From: Candidatus Melainabacteria bacterium
Lineage (GTDB): Bacteria; Cyanobacteriota; Vampirovibrionia; Obscuribacterales; Obscuribacteraceae
Assembly: GCA_016212515.1 (NCBI GenBank)
Contig: JACRFZ010000087.1
Span: forward strand, 62,001-126,000
Reading direction: 5' to 3'
Length of the DNA stretch: 64,000 bases
Shown here: positions 27,093-36,141 of the stretch, piece after piece
How the letters are laid out: every line of letters starts with the position of its first letter
Numbering within the stretch: the first letter of the stretch is position 1
Notes under the pieces: generated by a model
Seen by the model: only the letters and a program-made list of their open reading frames with translations
Told to the model about the DNA's origin: nothing
Database searches by the model: none
Program-made: the position numbers and the translations under genes

Positions 27093-27896
27093 TTAATCCC
27101 ACCAGAAATACCAGACCGTAGAGTCAACCAGGTTACCAGCCAGCTCAAGAATTGAACCGCAACCCTGGGCTACCAGATCAAAGCAGTAAAAATACTGTTC
27201 GATTGCCAGCGAGGTAGCCTCTTCCTCCGTAGTGGGAGGGTTGGTGACGATGAACTCGAAAGTATCCATGGAAAAAAATGCTGGTTCCGCACCGTGTTTG
27301 TCGTACCAGTATTTGAAGGCCGCCAGATGGTGCGCGGCATCTGGACAGGCATTCCAACCACCCAATTTGAGCAGGGCCGGCAAGTGCCAGGGCTCTTTCA
27401 AGGGACAAAGCAAGATGAGAACTTCGCTCAACTGCTCCATAGAAAAACGCCCCTCGTCGTCCACCTTCAAATCCAGCAGTTGCACCAGCACATGAGCAGG
27501 CTCGGCATCCTCTGGCCATTCACCCATCAGTTCATCGTTATCCCGAGGATCCGGCTCCTGATTTCTCAACCAATTGGGAAAATCTATGGTCAGTCCTTCG
27601 GCAATAGTGTCCCGCATGTATTCGTCAAAATCGTCATCATGCCGCTCTAGAGTTGAAAGCAACTCATCCAGAAGGTTTTCGGTTTGAACCAGGATGGGCC
27701 AGTAGCCGCTCTCTTTATGCAAAGCCCTCAAGGCGTGCCAGGCACCGGTAGCCTGCTCGGACAGTACCGGCACAGCATAAAATCCCAAAGGCAGATCCTT
27801 GTCCACCAGCTTTAACTGAGAAACATCGACTTGAAAGCGCTTCAACTGTTCGAGCAAAAGTTGGCGTGTATTCGGCGGAATGCCGCTTCCGAGCAT
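27093..27896 (-). CDS. DUF4253 domain protein
   Basis: 267 residues, cytoplasmic. The C-terminal third has the conserved DUF4253 series GGWNACPD, AFKYWYDKHGAEP, MDTFEFIVTNPPTTEEEA, LAIEQYFYCFDLVAQG and the final STVWYFWWD, all in the expected order. The N-terminal part (40-100) is the AWHALRALHKESGYWPILV region common to these proteins. The family is uncharacterised, and some members sit in immunity or toxin contexts; no toxin gene is seen here. It lies 8 bp after the GT-C gene (27905) and 10 bp before the small membrane protein, so it is in the middle of a three-gene minus-strand operon. Confidence 0.88.
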   Translation of the reverse strand: MLGSGIPPNTRQLLLEQLKRFQVDVSQLKLVDKDLPLGFYAVPVLSEQATGAWHALRALHKESGYWPILVQTENLLDELLSTLERHDDDFDEYMRDTIAEGLTIDFPNWLRNQEPDPRDNDELMGEWPEDAEPAHVLVQLLDLKVDDEGRFSMEQLSEVLILLCPLKEPWHLPALLKLGGWNACPDAAHHLAAFKYWYDKHGAEPAFFSMDTFEFIVTNPPTTEEEATSLAIEQYFYCFDLVAQGCGSILELAGNLVDSTVWYFWWD

Positions 27897-27904
27897 AAAC
27901 GGGT

Positions 27905-29614
27905 CTACTTATCTACGGGCTGACTTTCCTTCACTTGCCCCCAAAGCAAGAGAGTGAAACTCCCCTGACTTCCTACCGGCTTTAACCCGGCGATAGAGGA
28001 CAGCGCTTCCAGCCGTTTTGTCTTGGTGAGAACATAGGCCTTTTCAAGCTGGCCAAGCCGCACCAGGAAAACCTCATGGTTGTTGATATTCTCAACCTGC
28101 CTGCGGGCGTAGAAGGGCACTCCCGGCTTACGCATGTCGTAAACAATAATGGGCAGGGAAGACTGGCCGGCAAAGGCGGAAAGTTCCGGCAACCCGCCTT
28201 CCCACTTGGCTGAAACCACAGGCAAAATTCTCACGGCATAATAAGCCAGGCCAAGTGTTGTGCCCACGGCAAAGAAACACATGCCCAGGCGCATTTTCTT
28301 AAAACGCAATGCCAGAATTGAAAGGAAAGTAACACCGGCTCCGAAACCGGCAAAACCAATAACAAGAGGCGGCAGTTCTGGCGGACAATCGCGCAGGCGG
28401 CCTGTCAAATGCGGCGCCACCAGACCGACAACGCCGTAGACAGCGACCAGCGCAAGCAACGGCAGTGCCAGGGGTAGGAAGCTCTCTCTCTTGATCTGCC
28501 TGTCGATGTAATGAGAAACCATCAGCGCCAGGGCCGGGAAGGCCGGAAGAGTGTAAGGCAAAAGCTTGGAGACCGACGCAGAATAAAAGGCAAGCGTAAT
28601 GAAAGCCCAGAGAGCCGAGTAAACCATTAAGTTCTCAGTCGTACCCAGCTTTCGCAAGAAGGAGGCAAAGTTCCGATAACGCTCAAGAATGCTCTCACTG
28701 GGCGTCTTCAGGGCCCGAGTCAGTTGGGTCAAATAGTCTTTGACAAGCCCCGGCAGGAAGACTGAAAAGGGCATAAAGCCCACCACCATGGCCGCCAGGT
28801 GGTACCAGACCGGCTGCTTATGAGCATCCACTACGGCAGTGAAGCGCTGAAAATTCTCACGCATGATGAATTCTTGAAAATAAGCCCCCTTGGTCACATA
28901 AATTTCCACGGCAAACCAGGGCACGGCGATAACAGCCGTCAAAATAAGACCGAGAACAGGGCTGTAAGCCTTCCAGGCCTCTTTTAAATCACCGCGCAGC
29001 AAGTGAAATGCGAACAAAATACCCAGTGGCAGCACCATACCCACCGGTCCCTTGGTCATGATGGACAGCCCCACCAGGGCAAAGCCCACCAGGGCGTAGA
29101 CTTTTCGCTTCTGAAAAAAGGCATGAAAGAAGGCCAGTTGAGCCGAGGCCATGAAGAAAGCCAGGGGCATATCAGTGATTGCTTCCCGCGCCGTACCCAG
29201 GTAGAGCGGTGCCATTATCAAGCTGAAACCGGCCAGGAAAGCAGCCGTGGTGGAGATGTAGCGGCTGGCAAAGAGGTAAGTAACGCCAATCAAAGCAACA
29301 CCGGTTGCCGCACCGAAGAAGCGAGCGGCAAACTCATTAACCCCGAACAGGTTCATGCTGAGAGCCATGGCCCAGATCACGAGCGGCGGCTTGGTGAAAC
29401 GAACCACATAATTCAAGTAGGTGGTTATGTACTCCTTGATTTCCAGCATTTCCCTGGCCGGTTCGGCATAGAGAGCCTCATCGGGATTAAAAAGCGGGAA
29501 CTTGCCCAATTGGGCAAAAATGACGGCGGCGCCAACCACAAGGACCGCCAACAGCACAGGCAGCCGCAAAGGAGAGTCCGGCGGGGATGCGGAGCTATTA
29601 TCCGTGGATGACAT
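27905..29614 (-). CDS. ArnT/PMT-like GT-C glycosyltransferase (family 39 type)
   Basis: Start chosen at ATG 29614, with AGGA before it; TTG 29656 is less likely. 569 residues with about twelve membrane segments. The first periplasmic loop has FNPDEALYAEPAREML, the PDEARYAE-type acidic motif of ArnT-like enzymes, and RFTKPPLVIWAMALSMNLFG. The enzyme should transfer a sugar (aminoarabinose in ArnT itself) from an undecaprenyl-phosphate donor to an envelope acceptor outside the membrane. It is the first gene of an operon with the DUF4253 and small membrane proteins. Donor and acceptor are unknown. Confidence 0.9.
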   Translation of the reverse strand: MSSTDNSSASPPDSPLRLPVLLAVLVVGAAVIFAQLGKFPLFNPDEALYAEPAREMLEIKEYITTYLNYVVRFTKPPLVIWAMALSMNLFGVNEFAARFFGAATGVALIGVTYLFASRYISTTAAFLAGFSLIMAPLYLGTAREAITDMPLAFFMASAQLAFFHAFFQKRKVYALVGFALVGLSIMTKGPVGMVLPLGILFAFHLLRGDLKEAWKAYSPVLGLILTAVIAVPWFAVEIYVTKGAYFQEFIMRENFQRFTAVVDAHKQPVWYHLAAMVVGFMPFSVFLPGLVKDYLTQLTRALKTPSESILERYRNFASFLRKLGTTENLMVYSALWAFITLAFYSASVSKLLPYTLPAFPALALMVSHYIDRQIKRESFLPLALPLLALVAVYGVVGLVAPHLTGRLRDCPPELPPLVIGFAGFGAGVTFLSILALRFKKMRLGMCFFAVGTTLGLAYYAVRILPVVSAKWEGGLPELSAFAGQSSLPIIVYDMRKPGVPFYARRQVENINNHEVFLVRLGQLEKAYVLTKTKRLEALSSIAGLKPVGSQGSFTLLLWGQVKESQPVDK

Positions 29615-29922
29615 TTTCGATTCCTGTTTCTGTTGGCTTGGCAGCAACTGATCCAACCAGGTTAGACCATGAACGGGGAAGTTTCAAAACTCTAGCAAGA
29701 GCAATAAATAAATTTCATGGCCGTGCAGGAGCCGTCGGGCCGTAATGCACCCAAAGCCGCTGGCGGAGAGGTCGTAAAGAGGAAGCCCTGCACCCGTTCT
29801 GACGCAGATTCTAAGGCATATTAAGAAGAACGTTAACTCTAATTCCTAGTTGGGACGGAAGGCGGCTTTCCATGTGAAGCTATGATAATGTCAGATGTTC
29901 TAAGAACTAAAGGTCGGTAATT
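29615..29922. other. Divergent intergenic region upstream of dapL
   Basis: 308 bp between divergent genes. Overlapping -10-like boxes TATGAT and GATAAT occur at 29881-29889, about 35 bp before the dapL ATG, without a convincing -35. I see no RNA gene or repeat. Confidence 0.4.
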
Positions 29923-31110
29923 ATGGAAGTTTCTCATAGACTTAAGTCCATCCCTCCCTACGTCTTCGCCGAAATCGATAAGAAACGGCAAGCAGCAGTA
30001 GCAGCAGGTGTAGACGTAATCAACCTGGGCATTGGCGACCCGGATCAACCCACGCCGCGCCACATAGTGGAAGCTATGCACGACGCCCTGGAAAATCCCG
30101 CCAATCACCACTACCCACCTTTCGGCGGCACCAAAGAATATAAACAGGCCATCTCCCAGTGGATGAAGAAACGCTTTGGCGTGGAAGTCAATCCCGACAA
30201 AGAAATCACTTCTTTGATTGGTTCAAAAGAAGGTCTGCACCACACCATTATGGCCTTTGTCGACAAAGGCGACATCAACATTATTCCCGATCCGGCATAC
30301 CCTGTTTACCGCACTTCCACCATTCTGGCCGGCGGCGAACCCTATTACATGCCCCTGACACCGGAAAACAACTTCATTCCTGATCTGGAAGCGATACCGG
30401 AAGCGGTGCTCAAGAAGGCCAAGCTCTTGATGCTCAATTACCCCGGCAACCCCACAGCCGGCATAGCTGATCTGGCTTTCTTCGAGAAAGCAGTCGCTTT
30501 CTGTAAGAAGCACAACATCCTCTTGGTGCATGACCTGGCCTACTCAGAGATGACTTATGACGGCTACAAAGCTCCGTCCATCTTGCAAGTAAAGGGCGCC
30601 AAAGAAATCGCCGTAGAACTGCATTCACTCTCCAAGACCTACAACATGACCGGCTGGAGGATTGGCTTTGCGGCCGGTAATGCTGAAGCCGTGGCGGCCA
30701 TCGCCAAGATCAAATCCAATGTGGACACCGACATATTCAAGCCGATTCAGCTTGCTGCCATAGCGGCTTTTGAAGGGCCAACCGAGCACATCGACTTCTG
30801 CAACAAACTCTATGTCGAGCGCCGCGATCTGGCTGTGGAAAGATTGACCAAGCTGGGTTGGCCGGTCAAACCGATCAAAGCCACCTTCTACATGTGGCTG
30901 CCCACTCCCAAGGGCATGAGCTCTGCCGACTTCGCCACCTTGATGCTCGACAAAGCAGGCATCGTGGTACCGCCCGGCACGGCTTACGGACCGAACGGAG
31001 AAGGTTTCGTGCGTATGTCGCTTTGCCTCGATAAAGCTCGTATGGCGGAAGCCTTCGACCGCATGGAAAAGCATGCCATCACCTATGACATGCTGAAAGC
31101 CAAAGTGTAG
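29923..31110 (+). CDS. dapL: LL-diaminopimelate aminotransferase
   Basis: 395 residues, fold-I PLP aminotransferase. It converts tetrahydrodipicolinate plus glutamate directly to LL-diaminopimelate for lysine and peptidoglycan synthesis, the one-step route used by plants, cyanobacteria and chlamydiae. Seen in the sequence: LGIGDPDQPTP, PPFGGTKEYKQAI, PDPAYPVYRT, MLNYPGNPTAG, the PLP lysine Lys238 in SLSKTYNMTGWRIG and FVRMSLCLDKARMAEA at the end. Length fits the bacterial type. AAAGGT precedes the ATG. A strong terminator follows, so it is a single-gene unit. Other dap genes are not in the window. Confidence 0.93.
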   Translation: MEVSHRLKSIPPYVFAEIDKKRQAAVAAGVDVINLGIGDPDQPTPRHIVEAMHDALENPANHHYPPFGGTKEYKQAISQWMKKRFGVEVNPDKEITSLIGSKEGLHHTIMAFVDKGDINIIPDPAYPVYRTSTILAGGEPYYMPLTPENNFIPDLEAIPEAVLKKAKLLMLNYPGNPTAGIADLAFFEKAVAFCKKHNILLVHDLAYSEMTYDGYKAPSILQVKGAKEIAVELHSLSKTYNMTGWRIGFAAGNAEAVAAIAKIKSNVDTDIFKPIQLAAIAAFEGPTEHIDFCNKLYVERRDLAVERLTKLGWPVKPIKATFYMWLPTPKGMSSADFATLMLDKAGIVVPPGTAYGPNGEGFVRMSLCLDKARMAEAFDRMEKHAITYDMLKAKV

Positions 31111-31117
31111 TTGACTG

Positions 31118-31160
31118 GGGAGCTTCAGCCTTATTCAAAAAGCTGAAGCTCCCTCCTTTA
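31118..31160 (+). terminator. Intrinsic terminator of dapL
   Basis: GGGAGCTTCAGC (31118-31129) and GCTGAAGCTCCC (31142-31153) form a perfect 12-bp stem with a 12-base loop, followed by TCCTTTATT. It starts 8 bp after the dapL stop. Confidence 0.85.
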
Positions 31161-31175
31161 TTCGAGTTTCATTGG

Positions 31176-32783
31176 ATGCAGAAAGAGAAAAATTACTCTG
31201 CTAAATCGATCCAGATCCTCCCTGGCAATCCTACTGCCACGGCTATCCATCAAATTCTCACCTGGGCACTGGAAAATCTTGACAAACAAGTCGAGGTAAT
31301 TTGGCCATCTTCTCAGAAGGGTTCCGAGTACAAACTCGTGGCCCATGCCGACCCTATGGGCGGTGATCCCAAATGGGCTATGTCCGTCTCAGTACTGGGC
31401 AAAACCCAGGCCCTCTGGGATTTTTCATCATGCGACTCCCTACTAGTGTTCAATCGCATTGAAGCTTCTTTGAACGACAGAGAAGGCACCGAACACGGAC
31501 AGGCGGCAGTGAAGGTCACGGCCGAAGAACAAGCTGAAGAGAAAGCCTTCTTCTACATGCCCGAAAATGCCACCAAACAACGTTCCACCCTGCCCATACC
31601 GCCGGTGGGGCAAGACAGTTCACTGACGCGCACCGCCACCGTCCTGAATGGCGATCTGGCTTTCGTTCAGATCAATGCTCTCTTGCAGTCCATCAACCTG
31701 GCCAAAATGACCGGACGATTGGAAATTACCAGCGATAAAGGCACAGCAGAAGTCTTCTTTATCGAAGGTCAGCCCTTCCACGCCACCGCCCCCGATAGCC
31801 GCGGTCCAGAGTGCATTTACGAGCTAGTCACCTGGAAAGAAGGTCGCTTCTTTTTCCAGCCCAAAGTAATTACCAAACAGCGCACCATCAACGACACCCT
31901 TGATTCCCTCATTATCCAAGGGGCGCAGATCCTCGACAAACACAACTTCCTCAAGAGCAGTGGCTTCAAACCGGACGCCATACTGGTAAAGCTCATCCCC
32001 AGTATCTCCGATGCCGACCTGAAAAAACTTGTGCAGCCGGCCATACCGGTAGAATTCGTTTTGCAAAGACGCTTTTACGATGCCATCGACGGTAAATCCA
32101 GCACCAGAGAAATTGTGGAAAAACTCGGTTACCTGCGCAGCCAGTGGGTACCGGTCATGTGCAATATGCTCACCTGCGGTCTGGCCGGCTTCAGTGCCGT
32201 CACCAAGCGCGCCGGTAATCTACCGCCTCTGGAACCAAAGACAGTCGACTCCTCCGCCGTGCAACAGGTGATTATGTCTTTGCGCCGGGGCGACACCGGC
32301 ATGTTCAACTTCCCGGCTTTCCTCTATTTTCTCGAGCAGGAATACTTCCGCGGACATCGCTCCGGTAATCCGCTCTCGGTCATTATTTTCGAAATGCGTG
32401 TCAAAGCCGGACCGAACGGCTCCATCAGAGAGCCACTACCCATAGGGGCACTGCGGGAAGCGGTGCTGCGCATCTCCCAGGCCAAGCGCCACAACGACTT
32501 GCTCGCCCACTACGAAGCTTTTGATTATGTCTTGCTCTGCCCCGAAACCAAAGGTGAAGGCGCGAGAGTCTTTGCCAAACGCCTGGTTACAGCGCTGACA
32601 AAGTCACCTCTGGGCACCGGTGTTGATGCAAGAACGCTATCGCTTTCTTTTGGCGCCGCCTGTGTGCCGGAAGATTTTCTAGAACTGGGTCTTCTGCTCT
32701 CAGCGGCTGAAGCAGCCAAAACCAGCGCCCATACCAATGACACCCCGGTAGTACTGTACCGGGACATGCATGTAGACGAATAG
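31176..32783 (+). CDS. DUF4388 (PatA-like) protein with degenerate GGDEF-like C-terminal domain
   Basis: 535 residues, cytoplasmic. The N-terminal 100 residues are unrecognised. Residues about 155-255 match DUF4388 (LNGDLAFVQINALLQSINLA, KMTGRLEITSDKGTAEVFF, IEGQPFHATA, WKEGRFFF), found in PatA-type regulators. Residues 365-535 follow the GGDEF layout, with FLYFLEQEYFRGHRSGNPLS at the start and AHYEAFDYVLL where GGDEF should be, so the domain is predicted to be inactive as a cyclase. It may bind a nucleotide or act as an interaction module. The ATG follows the dapL terminator closely; the methyltransferase gene begins 10 bp after its stop. Confidence 0.8.
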   Translation: MQKEKNYSAKSIQILPGNPTATAIHQILTWALENLDKQVEVIWPSSQKGSEYKLVAHADPMGGDPKWAMSVSVLGKTQALWDFSSCDSLLVFNRIEASLNDREGTEHGQAAVKVTAEEQAEEKAFFYMPENATKQRSTLPIPPVGQDSSLTRTATVLNGDLAFVQINALLQSINLAKMTGRLEITSDKGTAEVFFIEGQPFHATAPDSRGPECIYELVTWKEGRFFFQPKVITKQRTINDTLDSLIIQGAQILDKHNFLKSSGFKPDAILVKLIPSISDADLKKLVQPAIPVEFVLQRRFYDAIDGKSSTREIVEKLGYLRSQWVPVMCNMLTCGLAGFSAVTKRAGNLPPLEPKTVDSSAVQQVIMSLRRGDTGMFNFPAFLYFLEQEYFRGHRSGNPLSVIIFEMRVKAGPNGSIREPLPIGALREAVLRISQAKRHNDLLAHYEAFDYVLLCPETKGEGARVFAKRLVTALTKSPLGTGVDARTLSLSFGAACVPEDFLELGLLLSAAEAAKTSAHTNDTPVVLYRDMHVDE

Positions 32784-32792
32784 ATTTTCCAT

Positions 32793-35471
32793 ATGATGGC
32801 AAGCCAGGCACGGAAAGCGGCTAGAGCCCTGAAGCGAGAGCTCAATGCCTGGCTGACGCGGGAGCAGGCCCAGGGACCATTTACGGACTCCGCCCTGGAG
32901 GCGCACATTTTACTCAGGGCTATCGGCACCGTATTCACAGAAAGAAACAAAAAGGGTTGCCCCCCGCTCTTCACTATTGCCCCCGCGCCGGACTGGCCAA
33001 AACAGGAACGGGACTGGCTCCAGGCTGGGCTAGCAGTCAAGCTGAGCGAGAAAAGCCTTGGCGAGCTCTTTCGCATCTTCGATAAGGCGGCAGAGGGCAC
33101 AAATCTATCCAGCAAAGCCATTTTCGTAGGTCAAGTCTTCGAGTGCCTGGTGCAGGTTCTGCGCAGCTCTAAATCCGCTAGTTTAGCTAGACCGGACAAG
33201 GAAACCAAAGCCGCCGAGTTGATCAGCTTCACCCAGGTACTCACACCACCGGCGGTGATAACTTTCATTCTTGAAAAAAGCCTGGGCAAAGCCCTGGAAC
33301 AACTGCCTCAACAAAGAGACAAAAAGCTCTCAGCGCTGAGGAACCTGAAGGTTCTGGATCCCTGCGTGGGCACTGGCAACTTTTACTTCACCGCCCTCGA
33401 CATGTTGATGCCGCTCTACCAGGAACTTGGTCTGAGCCCGGCACAAGCATTTGAAGAGACGCTCCGACTGAACCTTTATGCCATGGAAATGGACGGACGG
33501 GCTCTCACTGTATTGAAACTACTTTGCGCGGCGCTGGCCCAAGGCATAAGAGGAAACCCCCAGGTCCCAGCTCTCAATTGCTTCCTCGCAAGCGACGAAA
33601 ACCTGCTCGGCTCCCTGGCCCCCCAACTTCCAGAAGCCATAGCCGACAACCAGTTCGACATCGTTGTGGCTAATCCGCCTTACCTGGGACGCAAACTGCT
33701 GGACCGGAACCTCAAGAAACTTCTCAAAGACCTTTATCCAGGCTGCCATAATGAACTCGGACACTGCTTTTTAGTCAGGTCACTGGACTGGGTAAAGCCA
33801 GGCGGCAGGGTCGGCTTTGTCATGCAAAGCTCCATACTATCTCTGCCCAGTGCCGCCTCTATTCGTCGGGACATTCTCAAACATTGCTGCATTGAACAGG
33901 TGGTCAACCTGGGTCCCCGCGTCTTTCCTCTTTTATCGGGAGAGAAGGCCGACAGCGCCATCCTCATCTTGCGCAAGCAGGAAGCGAACGAACAGACGAC
34001 TATCAGTTATTTCGATCTGACCCGGCAGGAAGAGAAGGGCTTGTTCTTAGACCGTCTCTCTAAACAAGAAAAGGGAGCCCCTCTACCCTTTTTCAAAAAG
34101 CAATACGACTTCAATAACCACGAAGGCTTCACCTTCAATTTCAAAAGACCAAGAACGGCCTCTCTTCTCTATGCAACCTTGCCCAGGCTAAGCGAAAAAG
34201 CCGATATCAAGCAAGGTCTGGCCACTTCCGACAATGAGCGCTTTGTGCGCTACAGTTGGGAGGTAGAGAGTCAAGAAATTGATAAAAGCTATCGACATTA
34301 CATAAAAGGCAAAGGCGCCAGACGCTGGTATCATCCCCTGGAAGATGTAGTCTACTGGCAAGACCAGGGGCACATGGTGAAGGAGGCGGTAAACAGTGCC
34401 TACCCCTACCTGAAGGGGAAAGTACACTGGGTTGTAAAAAACGAGAATTACTACTTCCAGCCCGGACTGACTTTCTCCTTTGTCAACGCCCAGGCTCTCG
34501 CCGTAAGGAAAATGCCAGCCGGTTGCATCTTCGATGTAGGAGGCTCGGCAATTTTCGCCCGCGATATGGAAGAGAATCTCTTGCTTGCCTATCTGAACTC
34601 AGGTCTGGCCATGACTTTTGCCCAGGATCTCAACCCTACCATAAACTTCCAGGTGGGCGACCTGAAGAAAATTCCGGTGCCGGTTTTTGAGGGCGAGTGC
34701 AAGGACACCCTCATGGATATAGCCGAGCAAGCCGTGGCAATCAGCGAAAACCTCTATCACCTTGAGTCACCATACCTGCTACCACGCCCAGGCACCAGGC
34801 TGATAGACAAGGAGAGTTTTGCCAATTACCGCAAGAACCATCATCTCACCCAGGAGAGGTTGATTGAGCTTGATTGCCGCAATGACGAACTAATACTGAA
34901 GGCTAGCGCCACCGGACTCAGCCTGAGCGAACACACCGAACTACTCAGTTGGCTGGATAACTTCTGGAGACCGGAAACAGCGAAAATAAAAGAAGCTGCT
35001 GAGTACTGCCTGAGTGAACTGGCCACGGCCCTGCACCTGTTGATGAAAGATTTGTCGGGGAAAATCGTCGACCTCAATGATTTTATTCAGGAAACCACCA
35101 GTAGAGTCCAATTGATGGCAGCATACAGTCAATCCGGTGGTGACCCTCTGCTTGTTCTTGATAGCCTTTTTTTCTCCACCGCCCTTGGTGCCGATCTGAA
35201 AACCTACTTAAGAGAGAAACTGAACGATAAGCTGCGGGCCCTTTATTTGCAACAGCCACCCTACTTTATTCTGCCCTGCAGCAAGAACACTTACCTGGTG
35301 CCCTTTCTAACTTTCAAGCAAGCGTATTTGAAGCAAGACTGCCAAAATTCCAAGGAGAAATTGTTGCCTGAAAACTGGTGCCAGGAAGCAGAGCTGAAAC
35401 TACAGAAACTAGCCGCTCAATTGGAAGACAAAGAGGCAAGGGCCAGACAGCTATTTGCTCTCATCCAGTAA
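32793..35471 (+). CDS. N6-adenine DNA methyltransferase, Eco57I/PglX type, apparently solitary
   Basis: 892 residues. Motif I DPCVGTGNFYF starts at Asp189 and the catalytic NPPY is at 294-297 in VVANPPYLG, so the class is gamma-type N6-adenine methylation. The region FCLVRSLDWVKPGGRVGFV-like to SGEKADSAILILRK is typical of type IIG and PglX enzymes. Residues 420-650 probably hold the target recognition domain (IKQGLATSDNERFVRY, a common TRD start). The C-terminal 200 residues are helical. I see no PD-(D/E)xK nuclease motif in the N-terminal 130 residues, and no restriction, BREX pgl/brx or Z genes are nearby. The start is the first of two adjacent ATGs; the second would remove one residue. 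Confidence 0.88.
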   Translation: MMASQARKAARALKRELNAWLTREQAQGPFTDSALEAHILLRAIGTVFTERNKKGCPPLFTIAPAPDWPKQERDWLQAGLAVKLSEKSLGELFRIFDKAAEGTNLSSKAIFVGQVFECLVQVLRSSKSASLARPDKETKAAELISFTQVLTPPAVITFILEKSLGKALEQLPQQRDKKLSALRNLKVLDPCVGTGNFYFTALDMLMPLYQELGLSPAQAFEETLRLNLYAMEMDGRALTVLKLLCAALAQGIRGNPQVPALNCFLASDENLLGSLAPQLPEAIADNQFDIVVANPPYLGRKLLDRNLKKLLKDLYPGCHNELGHCFLVRSLDWVKPGGRVGFVMQSSILSLPSAASIRRDILKHCCIEQVVNLGPRVFPLLSGEKADSAILILRKQEANEQTTISYFDLTRQEEKGLFLDRLSKQEKGAPLPFFKKQYDFNNHEGFTFNFKRPRTASLLYATLPRLSEKADIKQGLATSDNERFVRYSWEVESQEIDKSYRHYIKGKGARRWYHPLEDVVYWQDQGHMVKEAVNSAYPYLKGKVHWVVKNENYYFQPGLTFSFVNAQALAVRKMPAGCIFDVGGSAIFARDMEENLLLAYLNSGLAMTFAQDLNPTINFQVGDLKKIPVPVFEGECKDTLMDIAEQAVAISENLYHLESPYLLPRPGTRLIDKESFANYRKNHHLTQERLIELDCRNDELILKASATGLSLSEHTELLSWLDNFWRPETAKIKEAAEYCLSELATALHLLMKDLSGKIVDLNDFIQETTSRVQLMAAYSQSGGDPLLVLDSLFFSTALGADLKTYLREKLNDKLRALYLQQPPYFILPCSKNTYLVPFLTFKQAYLKQDCQNSKEKLLPENWCQEAELKLQKLAAQLEDKEARARQLFALIQ

Positions 35472-35491
35472 GCAAGCCTTTCAAATCATAC

Positions 35492-35965
35492 TTAGTGGGC
35501 GACTTTAGCGGCTGTACCATGGGCAACATGAGAAGTCTTGACCGCAGCAGTAGCAGGCTTGGTCGCCGCAGCGGAGTGCTTAGCCGCGGAAGCTGCATGT
35601 TTGCCGCCGGCATGATTAGCCCCCTGCGACTTGACGACTTTAGCGTGTCCGCTTTTTTCATTACGGGCTTGCGCCAGACTATCCTTGCTCAAATACTCAG
35701 CCGGCATAAACACCCTTGCCGGTTCCCGATTGGCAAATACAAAGAAGACACAGGCCACGGCTCCGGCAATAACTGCAGCTCCCAGGGCATAGAAGAAACC
35801 GTTGAATTCAAAATCAACGTGGGCATAGCGGTGATTTCTGTCAAAGATGCGACCGCTGAACAAATCAACGTCTTCACAGGCATCAGAGAGGGTACCGACG
35901 ATACAAAGACCCACTATCAGAACAAAGAGAGCCACACCAAGGGGATTAGAAAACCATTCTTGCAA
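35492..35965 (-). CDS. Small membrane protein with Ala/His/Lys-rich tail
   Basis: 157 residues from TTG 35965; no in-frame ATG exists upstream before a stop at 36011-36013. Two membrane segments (about 8-26 and 56-78) flank a short polar loop with DACEDVDLFSG. The cytoplasmic or periplasmic tail (100-157) is rich in Ala, His and Lys (KHAASAAKHSAAATKPATAA), which could bind nucleic acid or metal. No family recognised. It converges with the methyltransferase gene with 20 bp between and diverges from the TetR gene. Confidence 0.65.
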   Translation of the reverse strand: MQEWFSNPLGVALFVLIVGLCIVGTLSDACEDVDLFSGRIFDRNHRYAHVDFEFNGFFYALGAAVIAGAVACVFFVFANREPARVFMPAEYLSKDSLAQARNEKSGHAKVVKSQGANHAGGKHAASAAKHSAAATKPATAAVKTSHVAHGTAAKVAH

Positions 35966-36086
35966 GATTGTGTCGGCCAGTCCGTGCAGGCCGCCTCCAT
36001 GAGTAACGTGCTACCATCCTAGCGATACCGCTTGGCAACTCGTCGTTTCTTAAGCGCGGCTTAACATTCCTACAGAATAGCGGCCC

Positions 36087-36115
36087 TTGACAGAAGACTC
36101 ACACCGGGATATAAC
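36087..36115 (+). promoter_or_regulatory. Near-consensus sigma-70 promoter of the TetR operon
   Basis: TTGACA at 36087-36092, exactly 17 bp, then TATAAC at 36110-36115. The predicted transcription start is at about 36121-36123, on top of the ATG at 36122, so the mRNA is probably leaderless. Confidence 0.8.
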
Positions 36116-36141
36116 ACTGTTATGCCAAATAACATTGTTAT
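36111..36141. promoter_or_regulatory. Twin operators ATAACAnTGTTAT for the TetR regulator
   Basis: Two perfect inverted repeats, ATAACACTGTTAT (36111-36123) and ATAACATTGTTAT (36129-36141), are 18 bp apart centre to centre. The first overlaps the -10 box and start codon; the second lies in codons 3-7. This placement fits autorepression. Confidence 0.8.

Noticed and set aside
32793..35471. BREX defence system
   Set aside because: Only a PglX-like methyltransferase is present; no brxA/B/C, pglZ or brxL genes within the window.
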